This document shows positions 35,980 through 43,899 of a stretch of DNA of 51,965 nt, piece by piece. Under the pieces are notes generated by a model, which was not told the origin of the DNA, did no database searches, and worked only from the letters and a program-made list of their open reading frames with translations. Position 1 is the stretch's first letter; each line of letters begins with the position of its first letter. The DNA is from Streptomyces chilikensis (GTDB taxonomy: Bacteria; Actinomycetota; Actinomycetes; Streptomycetales; Streptomycetaceae), in contig NZ_LWCC02000134.1 in NCBI RefSeq assembly GCF_001642695.1, positions 1-51,965 on the forward strand. Reading direction: 5' to 3'. The position numbers and the translations under genes were made by a program.

Positions 35980-37199
35980 GAATACCTCCCGAGGATGGTG
36001 ATGACGTTGTTGCCGCCGAAGGCGAAGCCGTGGTTCTGGACGATGTCCACCCGGGCGTCGCGGCCCCGGCCCGGGACGCAGTCCACGCCGGGACCCAGCT
36101 CGGGGTCGGTCTCGACGAGGTTCGCGGTGGGCGGCAGGAAGTCCTGCTCGAGGGCGGTGCAGCAGGCGATGGCGCCGAAGCCGCTGGCCGCGCCCATCGT
36201 GTGGCCCAGCATCGACTTGATCGAGCTGATGGGCGGCAGCCGGTCGCCGAACACCTGGCGGACGGCCCGGATCTCGGTGGAGTCGTTGGTCGGCGTGCCG
36301 GTGCCGTGGGCGCAGATGTAGTCGATCTGCTCCGGGGTGACCCCGGCGTCGCGGTGGGCCGCCCTGATGCAGGCCGCGATGCTGGTCGCGTCCGGGTGCA
36401 CCATGTGCTCGGCGTCGCAGTTCGCGGCGTACCCGAGCACCTCGGCGTAGATCCGGGCCCCGCGCGCCAGCGCGTGGTCGAGGGGCTCCAGCAGCAGCGC
36501 CGCTCCGCCCTCGCCGGTGACGATGCCCGAGCGGCCCGCGTCGAACGGCTGCGGCAGGTCCTTCGCCATCGCGCCCAGGGCGTAGAACCCGGCGTGGGTG
36601 AGGCGGTTCACCGAGTCGGCGCCGCCGGCCAGCATGAGGTCGGCCTCGCCGGAGCGGACCATGTCGAAGGCGTACCCCAGCGCGTAGTTGCTGGCCGAGC
36701 AGGCGGTGGGGATGGTCTGGGCGTCGCCGTCCAGACCGAGTTCGGCGTTGACGGCGCCCGCGATCTGTCCGGCGGGCAGCTGCCCGACCAGGCCCGGCTC
36801 CAGGCCCTTGAGCCCTTGGGTGACCCACTGGCCGCCCAGGCTCTGGGCCACCGCGGACTCGCCGCTGGTGGTGCCCATGATGGAGCCGGCCCGGCCGGCA
36901 CTGAGCGTCCCGGAGTCGATCCCGGAGTCCTCGACCGCCAGCCGGGAGGCCGCGGCGGCCAGCAGGGCGCTGCGTCCCCACCGGTCGGGGTCGAGGTTGC
37001 GCAGCACGGCGGCCGGCTCGAAGTCGGCGACCTCGGCGGCCTTCCGGCTGGGGAACGGGGTGGCGTCGAAGCTGTGAACCGGACCGATGCCGACCCGGCC
37101 CGCCCGGACGGCATCGGCGAAGGAGCTCACACCGATACCGACCGGGCTGACCGCTCCGAGCCCCGTGATGACGACTCGGCGCACGGGCGTCTCAGGCAT
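35976..37199 (-). CDS. Type II polyketide ketosynthase alpha (KAS II type)
   Basis: 407 residues; catalyses Claisen condensation of malonyl-ACP with the growing chain. The triad is intact: Cys167 in TIPTACSASNYALG, His298 in CAHGTGTPTND and His333 in SMLGHTMGAASG. A FabF-like C-terminus (NHGFAFGGNNV) is present. The motifs look closer to FabF and highly reducing (polyene) type II KSs than to aromatic KSs. It is flanked by the ACP (eight-base overlap) and CLF, making a minimal PKS. With two ketoreductases and no aromatase or cyclase pair, a linear reduced or polyene chain is more likely than an aromatic ring system. Confidence 0.95.
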   Translation of the reverse strand: MPETPVRRVVITGLGAVSPVGIGVSSFADAVRAGRVGIGPVHSFDATPFPSRKAAEVADFEPAAVLRNLDPDRWGRSALLAAAASRLAVEDSGIDSGTLSAGRAGSIMGTTSGESAVAQSLGGQWVTQGLKGLEPGLVGQLPAGQIAGAVNAELGLDGDAQTIPTACSASNYALGYAFDMVRSGEADLMLAGGADSVNRLTHAGFYALGAMAKDLPQPFDAGRSGIVTGEGGAALLLEPLDHALARGARIYAEVLGYAANCDAEHMVHPDATSIAACIRAAHRDAGVTPEQIDYICAHGTGTPTNDSTEIRAVRQVFGDRLPPISSIKSMLGHTMGAASGFGAIACCTALEQDFLPPTANLVETDPELGPGVDCVPGRGRDARVDIVQNHGFAFGGNNVITILGRYS

Positions 37200-37461
37200 T
37201 CCGCGCTGCGCATCCCGCGACGGCCGCCAGCAGCACCCGCAGCGTGGTCAGGGACTCCAGCTCCTCCTTGGGCAGGACGTGGCCGAGCTCCTTCTCTATT
37301 CGGGAGACGACGGTGATCAGGGTGAGGGAGTCGCTGTCGTAGTCCTCGATGAAGTGACCGTCCTCGGTCAGTTCACCGTCCTCCAGTTCCAGCTCCTCGT
37401 TGACGATGTCGACGACCCGGAGGCGCAGGTCGGAGTCGATTTCCAGGCTCTGCACGGTCAT
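37192..37461 (-). CDS. Acyl carrier protein
   Basis: 89 residues, acidic, with the phosphopantetheine site in DYDSDSLTLI (Ser45 follows the DSL pattern). Helices II and III follow as SRIEKELG and LPKEELESLTTLRVLLA. ATG 37461 begins MTVQSLEI. It lies directly upstream of the KS gene, which starts eight bases before its stop, and is the only ACP seen in the window. It should carry both malonyl and the growing chain for the KS/CLF pair and be activated by the Sfp-type transferase at 2807. Confidence 0.93.
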   Translation of the reverse strand: MTVQSLEIDSDLRLRVVDIVNEELELEDGELTEDGHFIEDYDSDSLTLITVVSRIEKELGHVLPKEELESLTTLRVLLAAVAGCAARNA

Positions 37462-37514
37462 GATGCGTCCTTCTCGGTGGATGGTGCGGTTCCGGAGTGG
37501 TGCTGGTGCGGGGG

Positions 37515-37949
37515 TCAGGCGGCGGCCGGCGTCGGCGGCTTGAGGGAGATGGCGCCGAGCTGGGACAGCATCAGCAGGTCCTGGCGGAAGCCCCAGTGCT
37601 CGACGACCTTGCCGTTCTCGATGCGGTAGATGTGGGTCTGCTCCACGTCCACGTCGCGCTGGGTGGGGGCGATGCCCAGGAAGTCGCCGGTGTGCTTGCC
37701 GGTGAAGCGCAGGCGCAGGACGGCGCGGTCGCCCTCGGAGAAGCTGTCCAGGTGCTCCCACGTGGCGCCCTCGAAGGCGCTGTGCACCCAGCGGGCGGTG
37801 CCGAGGTAGCCGAGCGGGCCGTTCGGGACGCCGGGCTGCGCCTCGTGGTCGACGAACTCGGGGGCGACGTACGCGAGGGCGGCCTCCTCGTTCAGGTCGT
37901 TGAAGATCAGGCCCATGTTCATGGAGAGGTCGAGTGCTTCGGTGCTCAT
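37515..37949 (-). CDS. SnoaL/NTF2-like protein
   Basis: 144 residues with the SnoaL-like polyketide cyclase / ester-cyclase pattern: NEEAALAYVAPEFVDHEAQPG at the N-terminus, GKHTGDFLGIAPTQRDVDVEQTHIYRIENGKVVEHWGFRQD in the sheet region (quoted in parts, continuous near residues 84-124). The NTF2 cone fold hosts aldol cyclases, epoxide openers and isomerases. ATG 37949 has an excellent AGGAGGAA site. It sits between the second ketoreductase and the ACP. It might cyclise the acyl chain or act as a dehydratase; sequence alone does not tell. Confidence 0.85.
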   Translation of the reverse strand: MSTEALDLSMNMGLIFNDLNEEAALAYVAPEFVDHEAQPGVPNGPLGYLGTARWVHSAFEGATWEHLDSFSEGDRAVLRLRFTGKHTGDFLGIAPTQRDVDVEQTHIYRIENGKVVEHWGFRQDLLMLSQLGAISLKPPTPAAA

Positions 37950-38000
37950 CGGGTTCCTCCTGGAGAGCGGGTTGACGGGTTCGGTCCCTCTGGTGGAGCG

Positions 38001-38063
38001 GACGGTCCGTCGCGCGGTGCGGTGACGGTCCGTCGGGTGGTGCGGGGACGGCCGGTCGCGCGG
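38001..38063. repeat. 23-bp tandem repeat, about 2.7 copies
   Basis: Imperfect copies of a 23-base unit beginning GACGGTCCGTCG start at 38001, 38024 and 38047, in the 147-base gap between the SnoaL-like and ketoreductase genes. Each unit contains the small palindrome GACGGTCCGTC, so the transcript may form serial hairpins. Confidence 0.6.
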
Positions 38064-38096
38064 CCCGCCGGTGCGGGCCGCCCGGCCGTCCCGGGC

Positions 38097-38801
38097 TCAG
38101 TGGCCGGCGCCCAGGCCGCCGGTGACCGGGATGACTCCGGCGGTCACGTAGGAGGCGTCGTCCCCGGCCAGGAAGCGCACGGCCGCGGCGACCTCCTCGG
38201 GGGTGCCGGTGCGGGCCAGTGCGGTCCGGGCCAGTGCGGCCTGCCGGCGGGCGTCGGTGACGTTCTGGACCATGTCGGTCTCGATCATTCCGGGGGCCAC
38301 CACGTTGACGGTGATGTTGCGCCGGCCCACCTCGATGGCGAGCGACCGGGCGAACCCGATCATCGCGGCCTTGGCCGAGGCGTAGTTGGTCTGGCCGGGG
38401 GCGCCCGACATGCTGTTGATGGACGACATGTAGATCAGCCGGCCCCAGCGGGCCTTGATCATCGCGGGGACGACCTCGCGGGTGACGGTGACGGCGGCCT
38501 GGAAGTTGGTCTCCATCACGTCCCGGAAGTCCTCCTCCGGCATGCCGATCAGCACCTGGTCGCGGGTGATGCCCGCGTTGGACACCAGGATCTCCACCGG
38601 TCCCTGCTGGATGGCGACCTCCTCGACGGCGGCCTTGACCTGCGCCGGGTCGGTCACGTCGCACCGGACGGCGAAGAAGCCGGGCGGCGGTTCCCCGTTG
38701 CGGTAGGTGATGGCGACCTTGTTGCCCTCGGCCGCCAGGGCCCGTGCGGTGGCGAGCCCGATGCCCCGGTTTCCGCCGGTGACGAGGACGGAGCGAGTCA
38801 T
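38097..38801 (-). CDS. FabG-type 3-oxoacyl-ACP reductase (SDR) 2
   Basis: 234 residues, similar to FabG/MabA. TGGNRGIGLATA is the cofactor motif, followed by SNAGITRDQVL, catalytic Ser in YMSSINS, and Tyr-Lys in TNYASAK. The C-terminus has DASYVTAGVIPVTGG. ATG 38801 has AGAAGGAGG upstream. It is in the PKS operon between the HAD phosphatase and SnoaL-like genes and is the most probable ketoreductase of the KS/CLF system. It could alternatively reduce a butenolide intermediate in an AfsA-type route. Confidence 0.92.
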   Translation of the reverse strand: MTRSVLVTGGNRGIGLATARALAAEGNKVAITYRNGEPPPGFFAVRCDVTDPAQVKAAVEEVAIQQGPVEILVSNAGITRDQVLIGMPEEDFRDVMETNFQAAVTVTREVVPAMIKARWGRLIYMSSINSMSGAPGQTNYASAKAAMIGFARSLAIEVGRRNITVNVVAPGMIETDMVQNVTDARRQAALARTALARTGTPEEVAAAVRFLAGDDASYVTAGVIPVTGGLGAGH

Positions 38802-38844
38802 GTGCGCCTCCTTCTGCGGTGTCGGTGGGGGCCTTGCGGCGATG

Positions 38845-39516
38845 TCACGGACGGGCGGCCAGCACGGCGCCGTCCAGGAGGGAGTCGAGCTGTGCGCCCG
38901 CGCTCCCGGCGTCGGTGAACAGCACCGCCCGCCAGCCGGCCGCCTCGGCGCCGGCGCAGTTGTGCTCGAGGTCGTCCACCAGCACGCAGCGTTCCGCGGG
39001 GACGCCGGCCCGCCGGGCGGCGAGCTCGAACATGCCGGGGGACGGCTTGCGGTGGCCCACCTCGAAGGAGAGCAGGACGTCGTCGAAGAGCTCGGCGGGA
39101 TCGACCATGCGCCGCCAGTGCCGGTCCCAGGCGGGCACCATGTTGGACAGCAGCCCGACGAACGCCCCGCGGCTCCGGGCCTTGCGCAGCTGCGCCGCCC
39201 AGGCGTGGTTGGTCTCCCGCCCGTCGAACCAGGCGTCCGCCATCGTGGTGAGGCGGAGCCGGACGCCGTGCTCGGCCTCCAGCACGTCACCGATCTCGCG
39301 GAGCCACTCCCCCTCGCTCACCAGCGGGGTGTCGATCGGCTCCATGATGTCGTCGGTGCCGTACCGGGCCGTGACGGTGGCCACGGCCTGGAGGAGGGCC
39401 CCGCGGTCGACGCCGGTCGACGCGCAGAACGTCGCCATGGTGTGGCTCAGCGGAGGGGTGAGGACGCCTCCGAAGTCGGACCAGACGGCCATCCGGGGCG
39501 CTGTGGTCTCAGGCAT
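38845..39516 (-). CDS. HAD-superfamily hydrolase (subfamily IA)
   Basis: 223 residues. HAD motif I reads WSDFGGVLT, motif II LLSNM, motif III the Lys in VGHRKPSPGMF, and motif IV VLVDDLEHN. The cap-1 insertion follows motif I, typical of subfamily IA phosphatases and phosphonatase-like enzymes. It starts nine bases after the AfsA-like gene ends. AfsA-type butenolide synthesis passes through a phosphorylated intermediate that needs a phosphatase, so the pairing is suggestive. It may otherwise be a general sugar or alcohol phosphatase. Confidence 0.85.
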   Translation of the reverse strand: MPETTAPRMAVWSDFGGVLTPPLSHTMATFCASTGVDRGALLQAVATVTARYGTDDIMEPIDTPLVSEGEWLREIGDVLEAEHGVRLRLTTMADAWFDGRETNHAWAAQLRKARSRGAFVGLLSNMVPAWDRHWRRMVDPAELFDDVLLSFEVGHRKPSPGMFELAARRAGVPAERCVLVDDLEHNCAGAEAAGWRAVLFTDAGSAGAQLDSLLDGAVLAARP

Positions 39517-39525
39517 GTCAGGTCC

Positions 39526-40536
39526 TCACGATCCGTTGAGGTGGGCGGCGTCGACGACGGTGACGGTGAGTTCCGCGATCTCCTGCTCGTCCTGCCGGAA
39601 GGCGACCCGCACGCCGTGCCGGCCGTCGCCCTCCGGCGTGTGGCGCGCCGTCGCGGTCAGCGGCGCGTCCAGCTCGGCGAAGCGGTGGAAGCTGCCCTCG
39701 TACCCGCAGGCGTAGCCCGGGGCGGACGATCCGGTCGCGGCCCCCACGGAGAGCAGCGCCAGCTGGCGCGCCCCCTCGACCAGGGTCATGGCCGGCAGGT
39801 GGTCGTAGGCGTGGTCGAACAGCGCCGGGTTGTCGAGGCGCGGGGCGACCACGGCCGTGACGGCCCCCTCGGTGAACTCCGGTCCGGCGACGACGACGTT
39901 GAGGGGGTTGGCGCGCCCCACCCGGGCCGGATCGACCCGGGTGAGGGCGCCGGGCACCTCGGTGAGGTCCGAGCTCAGCGGTGCGGGGGTGCCCCGCTGG
40001 GAGTGGCGGAGGATCTCGTTCTCGTCGCCCTTCAGGAACAGCACGTCCATGGAGTGGTCGCCGACGTGCACGTCACCCATGTGGATCCGCTGCTCCAGAC
40101 GGCCCTTGCGGTACCGCCCGTTGTGCCGGGCGGTCTTGCCGTAGAAATCGGTGTCGATGCGGGGCTCGCCCGCCTCGCCGCCGATCCGCAGCGCGTCCAG
40201 GTTCCGCAGCGAGAACCGGAAGCCGTGCACGATCGCCATGGTCCCGACCGGGACGCCGGCGTTGGTGTGGGATCCGGCGATCGCGGCCTGCCGGCCCGCC
40301 TCCAGCAGCAGCAGCGAGTCGTGCAGCCGGGGCTGCTCCTGGTGGTCGCTGTAGTAGAGGTGGGTCAGCGGCAGGTGGATCCCGGCGGTCACCGCCATCG
40401 GCCGCACGGTCCGCACGTCGGTCACGAAGACCTCGGAGATCGCGGACCGGTGCGCGAGGGACCGTTCGATGGTGCGCCCGTACTCGACGGCAGGGACCAC
40501 GGACGCCTCGGCGTCCTCCAGTACCTGGGTGGACAT
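39526..40536 (-). CDS. AfsA-family double-hotdog protein
   Basis: 336 residues with the two AfsA hotdog repeats. The first contains HRSAISEVFVTDVR and LHDSLLLLEAGRQAA; the second contains FDHAYDHLPAMTLVEGARQLA. AfsA (A-factor synthase) condenses a beta-ketoacyl-ACP with dihydroxyacetone phosphate in gamma-butyrolactone signal synthesis, and its hotdog fold is that of FabA/FabZ dehydratases. Here it is embedded in a type II PKS operon, next to a phosphatase and a ketoreductase, with no receptor gene in the window. It may build a butenolide or furanone from the PKS chain, act as the missing dehydratase, or make a signal. ATG 40536 has GGAGGGG upstream. Confidence 0.85.
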   Translation of the reverse strand: MSTQVLEDAEASVVPAVEYGRTIERSLAHRSAISEVFVTDVRTVRPMAVTAGIHLPLTHLYYSDHQEQPRLHDSLLLLEAGRQAAIAGSHTNAGVPVGTMAIVHGFRFSLRNLDALRIGGEAGEPRIDTDFYGKTARHNGRYRKGRLEQRIHMGDVHVGDHSMDVLFLKGDENEILRHSQRGTPAPLSSDLTEVPGALTRVDPARVGRANPLNVVVAGPEFTEGAVTAVVAPRLDNPALFDHAYDHLPAMTLVEGARQLALLSVGAATGSSAPGYACGYEGSFHRFAELDAPLTATARHTPEGDGRHGVRVAFRQDEQEIAELTVTVVDAAHLNGS

Positions 40537-40583
40537 CAGTTCCCCTCCAGACCAGTTCTTCGAGGTGCTGGGTCGTCAGCCGG

Positions 40584-42035
40584 TCAGGCGACCGGGACGG
40601 CCACCGGCTTCGGCTCGACGACGCTCTCGTCGCCCTCGCCGCCCTGGGCCGGGCGGTGCCGGATGAACAGTCCGCTCACCGCGCCGAGCATCACCACGGC
40701 CACGCCGATCCACAGGGCGCCTTCGAGGCCGTCGGTGAACGCCGCCTCCGGGCCGCCGTCGTTGCCGGCGAAGCGGTGGCTGAAGACCGTGGTGAGGGCG
40801 GCGACGCCGAGCGCTCCGCCGAACTCGCGGCTGGTGTTGTTCGCGCCGGAGGCCTTGTTGTGCTCGTTCTCCCGCACCGAGGCGATCACCGTGGCGGGGT
40901 TGCCGGCGAAGACCAGGCCCATGCCGATGCCCGCCAGGGCGAGCGCCGGGACCATGGCGCCGTAGCCGACGTCGGGCGTCAGGATGAAGGCGATCCAGCC
41001 CAGGCCGATGCCCTGCAGGGCGCAGCCCGCGGCCTGCAGCACCCCGCCGCCGATGCGGTCCACGAACTGGGTGGCGAGGGGCACCACGATCATCGGGGCG
41101 ATGGTCCACGGGAGGGTGCGCAGCCCGGCCTCGAAGGGCGAGTAGCCCATCGGGCCCTGCAGGAACTGCGTCAGGAAGAAGATCGACCCGAAGACGCCGA
41201 AGTACATCGTGATCGACACCACGTTGCTCAGCACGAACGCCGGCACGCGGTACATGTGCGTCGGGATCAGCGGGGCCTGGCTGGCGCGCTCGGAGATGAC
41301 GAACGCCACCGCCAGCACCAGCGCCGCCGCGAGACCCACCAGGGTGCCGGTGCGGGTCCAGCCGTGGTCGGCGGCCGAGACGATGCCCCAGACCGCGGCG
41401 ACGACCGAGCCGGTGACCAGCAGCATGCTGACGACGTTCAGCTCGCGCTCGTTGCCCCGGCTCTCCTTGACCGCCCACAGGGCGAGCGGCAGGGCGATCA
41501 CGCCGACCGGCACGTTGATCCAGAAGATCCAGCTCCAGTCGATCTGCTCGGTCACCAGGCCGCCCGCGAGCGGGCCGAAGGCGATGCCGAGGCCGTTGAC
41601 CCCGCCCCACACCCCGACGGCCATGTTGCGCTGGGCCCGGGAGACGGCGGCGACGGCCAGAGTGAGCGAGACCGGCAGGATCGCCGCGGCGCCCGCGCCC
41701 TGCAGCACCCGCGCGGCGACCAGCGTGCCGACGGAGTCGGCCAGCGCACAGGCCACGGAGGACGCCGTGAAGAGGACGACGCCGCCGAGGAACACCCGGC
41801 GCCGGCCGAAGCGGTCACCCAGTGCGGCGCCGGCCAGCAGCAGGCCGGCGAAGGCCAGCACGTAGCCGTTCATCACCCACTGCAGTGCGGACTGCTTGAC
41901 CTCGAACTGCTCGCTGATCGCCGGCAGCGCGTTGGTGACGACGAGGTTGTCCAGCGAGACCATGAACATGGGCAGGGACGTCGCGATTAACGCCCACACG
42001 GAGGTGGAGCCCTTCGCGGTGGTCGCGGTGGTCAT
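40584..42035 (-). CDS. MFS exporter, DHA2 family (14 TM, EmrB/QacA-like)
   Basis: 483 residues with about fourteen hydrophobic spans. The A-motif region reads LGDRFGRRRVFLGG and the C-motif region GAGAAAILPVSLTLAV, as in drug:H+ antiporters of the DHA2 family. Codon 16 is TTA (41988-41990), rare in this genome type and a mark of bldA-dependent translation. It overlaps the beta-propeller gene by four bases and precedes the AfsA-like gene by 47, so it belongs to the PKS operon. Probable role is product export and self-resistance. Confidence 0.92.
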   Translation of the reverse strand: MTTATTAKGSTSVWALIATSLPMFMVSLDNLVVTNALPAISEQFEVKQSALQWVMNGYVLAFAGLLLAGAALGDRFGRRRVFLGGVVLFTASSVACALADSVGTLVAARVLQGAGAAAILPVSLTLAVAAVSRAQRNMAVGVWGGVNGLGIAFGPLAGGLVTEQIDWSWIFWINVPVGVIALPLALWAVKESRGNERELNVVSMLLVTGSVVAAVWGIVSAADHGWTRTGTLVGLAAALVLAVAFVISERASQAPLIPTHMYRVPAFVLSNVVSITMYFGVFGSIFFLTQFLQGPMGYSPFEAGLRTLPWTIAPMIVVPLATQFVDRIGGGVLQAAGCALQGIGLGWIAFILTPDVGYGAMVPALALAGIGMGLVFAGNPATVIASVRENEHNKASGANNTSREFGGALGVAALTTVFSHRFAGNDGGPEAAFTDGLEGALWIGVAVVMLGAVSGLFIRHRPAQGGEGDESVVEPKPVAVPVA

Positions 42036-43099
42036 CGGTTGTTCTCCTTGCTGGTGGAGGGGCCGGGAAGGCGGCGGAGGGTGATCAGGTCGGAGGTGCG
42101 TCCGGCCAGGACCTCACCGACCTGACCGCTGAGCACGTAGTCGCCGTACGGGGTGAGCGCCACGGTCGTGGGGCCGCCGACCGGCCACGGCTGGACCTGG
42201 CTGCGGAGGGTGGCGCTGCGCCAGCCGTCCCGGGACGACAGGACCGAGACGCCGTCCACCCCGCCCGGCACGCCGACGGCCTCGCCGATGGAGTTGGTGA
42301 CGACGACCACGGAGCCGTCCGGACGCAGCTGGAGGCCGTCCGTGCCCACCATCGGCCGCGGCAGCCTGACCTCGGTCACCCTGCGGTGCGGCGGGGCGTG
42401 GGGGGCGATGCGGTACATGGTGCCGGTGTCGTAGCGCAGGGCGAGCAGGTAGCCGTCGGGGTGCCAGACGATGCCGTTCAGGCCGACGATGTCGGCGGCG
42501 AACCGGGGGTCCTTCACCACCGTGGTGACCCGGCCGCGGCGGTCGATCCGCTGCAGCGTGTCCGACACGGAGTCGGTGACGTAGATGTTGCCCTTGTCGT
42601 CGAAGGTCAGGTCGTTGGCGAAGGTCCGCTCCCGCCCTCCGGAGAGGTCGATGCGGCGCTGCAGCTTCCCCGTGTCCAGGGCGAAGACGGCCACCCCGGA
42701 GGTGGGCGGCTGGTCGCCGACGTCCAGGCGCTGCCGGATCCAGAAGTCGCTGTAGGCGACGATGATGCGGTTGCGCGCGGTGTCCACCCTCACCCCGAGC
42801 GTCGACACCATGCCGACGCTGGGCGCGAGTTCGGTGACGGTGCCGTCCAGTTCGATCACCGACAGGTCGCCCGAGAGGGCGGACGTGGCGATGAAGGCCT
42901 GGCGGGTGGGGTCCCAGGCGAAGCCCTCCGGGTACACGTCGGCCGCGTGGGTCTCGATGACGTCCGGACCCTGGTGGGGGCCGGCGGCGACGTGGGAGGG
43001 CTGCGCCTGGGCGGCGGAGGACGGCAGGGCGAGGGGTGCGACGGCCGCGAGTACGGCCGCTGAGGCGACGGCGGTTCGTATCGACAGGGTGCGGGACAC
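42032..43099 (-). CDS. Secreted SMP-30/gluconolactonase-like beta-propeller protein
   Basis: 355 residues from GTG 43099 (AAGGAAA upstream). A Sec signal peptide is clear: MSRTLSIRT, then a hydrophobic stretch to PSSAAQAQ (~residue 33). The rest has six-bladed beta-propeller motifs such as DVYPEGFAWDP, GVRVDTARN, NDLTFDDKGNIYVTDS, LNGIVWHPDGYLLAL and GTDGLQLRPDG, as in SMP-30/gluconolactonase/strictosidine-synthase-like proteins. It is the first gene of the PKS/export operon. An extracellular lactonase or product-binding protein next to an exporter and an AfsA-like enzyme hints at a lactone substrate. That is inference. Confidence 0.85.
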   Translation of the reverse strand: MSRTLSIRTAVASAAVLAAVAPLALPSSAAQAQPSHVAAGPHQGPDVIETHAADVYPEGFAWDPTRQAFIATSALSGDLSVIELDGTVTELAPSVGMVSTLGVRVDTARNRIIVAYSDFWIRQRLDVGDQPPTSGVAVFALDTGKLQRRIDLSGGRERTFANDLTFDDKGNIYVTDSVSDTLQRIDRRGRVTTVVKDPRFAADIVGLNGIVWHPDGYLLALRYDTGTMYRIAPHAPPHRRVTEVRLPRPMVGTDGLQLRPDGSVVVVTNSIGEAVGVPGGVDGVSVLSSRDGWRSATLRSQVQPWPVGGPTTVALTPYGDYVLSGQVGEVLAGRTSDLITLRRLPGPSTSKENNR

Positions 43100-43320
43100 T
43101 GCTTTCCTTTCGTCGGGAAATGGCGTCGGGGAATGTCGTCGGGAATGAGGAGGGTGATTCGGGGAATTCCGAATCCACAGGGCCCGACCGACGGGTTCCA
43201 CGGTCGTTGCGCCGGCGGAATTCGAGCGGCGACTCAGCGGCGTTCGCGCCCCTTCGAGGGACACCATCGAATCTAGGCCGACGGCCGGTGGTTCCCCAGG
43301 CCACCTAGGGTGTAGCGGCA

Positions 43321-43336
43321 TGCCTCCTTGGAGACA
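43321..43336 (-). promoter_or_regulatory. CTCCAAG-core motif upstream of the PKS/export operon
   Basis: TGCCTCCTTGGAGACA on the plus strand reads TGTCTCCAAGGAGGCA on the minus strand, a near-perfect palindrome. It is flanked by CTAGGGTGTAGCGGC, which also resembles the sequence beside the 26,318 site. It lies 222 bases upstream of the beta-propeller start and about 50 bases upstream of a possible -10. Confidence 0.5.
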
Positions 43337-43680
43337 TCGCCCCCTCCGCGACGAGGGGATTCCCCGGCCGGCGGCGGGCGGGGAGCACCCGCCCGGCGAC
43401 GGCCGGGAACAGCCGTTCCCGGCTTCGGCGAACCGGGCCGCGGTCCACGGGGGTTCCGGCCGCCGCGCCGGCGCCGCGCGGTGCGCGCCGGCGCGGCCGC
43501 CCCGGCGTCTCCCGCCGTCTCGCAGCGCACGGGACGGCCTCACGCTCCCGCCGGAGCCGGTGGGCGGCGGTCCTTCGCCGAGCTGGTGAACGGCTCAGGG
43601 CCACGGTCGGCCTCATCGGGCCCCGTTTGAAGGGCGCCGCCGCACAGGCCCCCGGCGACCGCGCCCACGCGCTCGCACCC

Positions 43681-43718
43681 CCGGGCCCGCACCCCGGGCC
43701 CGCACCCCGGGCCCGCAA
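43681..43718. repeat. 13-bp tandem repeat, about 2.9 copies
   Basis: CCGGGCCCGCACC is repeated at 43681, 43694 and 43707 (last copy incomplete), immediately before the first LacI-type palindrome. Each unit contains the palindrome CGGGCCCG. Confidence 0.7.
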
Positions 43719-43723
43719 AGATG

Positions 43724-43739
43724 TTGTTAGCGATAACAA
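43724..43739. promoter_or_regulatory. LacI-type operator 1 for the GH43 genes
   Basis: TTGTTAGCGATAACAA has perfect 6-bp arms (TTGTTA/TAACAA) and the GCGA-type centre characteristic of LacI-family operators controlling sugar-utilisation genes in actinomycetes. It is unusually A+T-rich for the region and lies 341 bases before the GH43 start. No LacI gene is in the window. Confidence 0.65.
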
Positions 43740-43885
43740 TTCCGAGAGAACGATCCGCCCGGCGCCCCTCCTGGCACTTCACCCCGGCCCGAAGGCGCGC
43801 GGACAACCGCAGCTCAGCCGCACGAGGACGGAAAACCCCGGCGGCCGGGCAACGACCTTGACGCACGGGCCTGGCTGACAGCCGG

Positions 43886-43899
43886 TGTGAGCGGTAACA
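43886..43899. promoter_or_regulatory. LacI-type operator 2 for the GH43 genes
   Basis: TGTGAGCGGTAACA resembles operator 1 (TGTTAGCGATAACA) at 12 of 14 positions. It is 162 bases downstream of operator 1 and 181 bases before the GH43 start. Two sites at this distance could be bridged by a tetrameric repressor. Confidence 0.55.
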
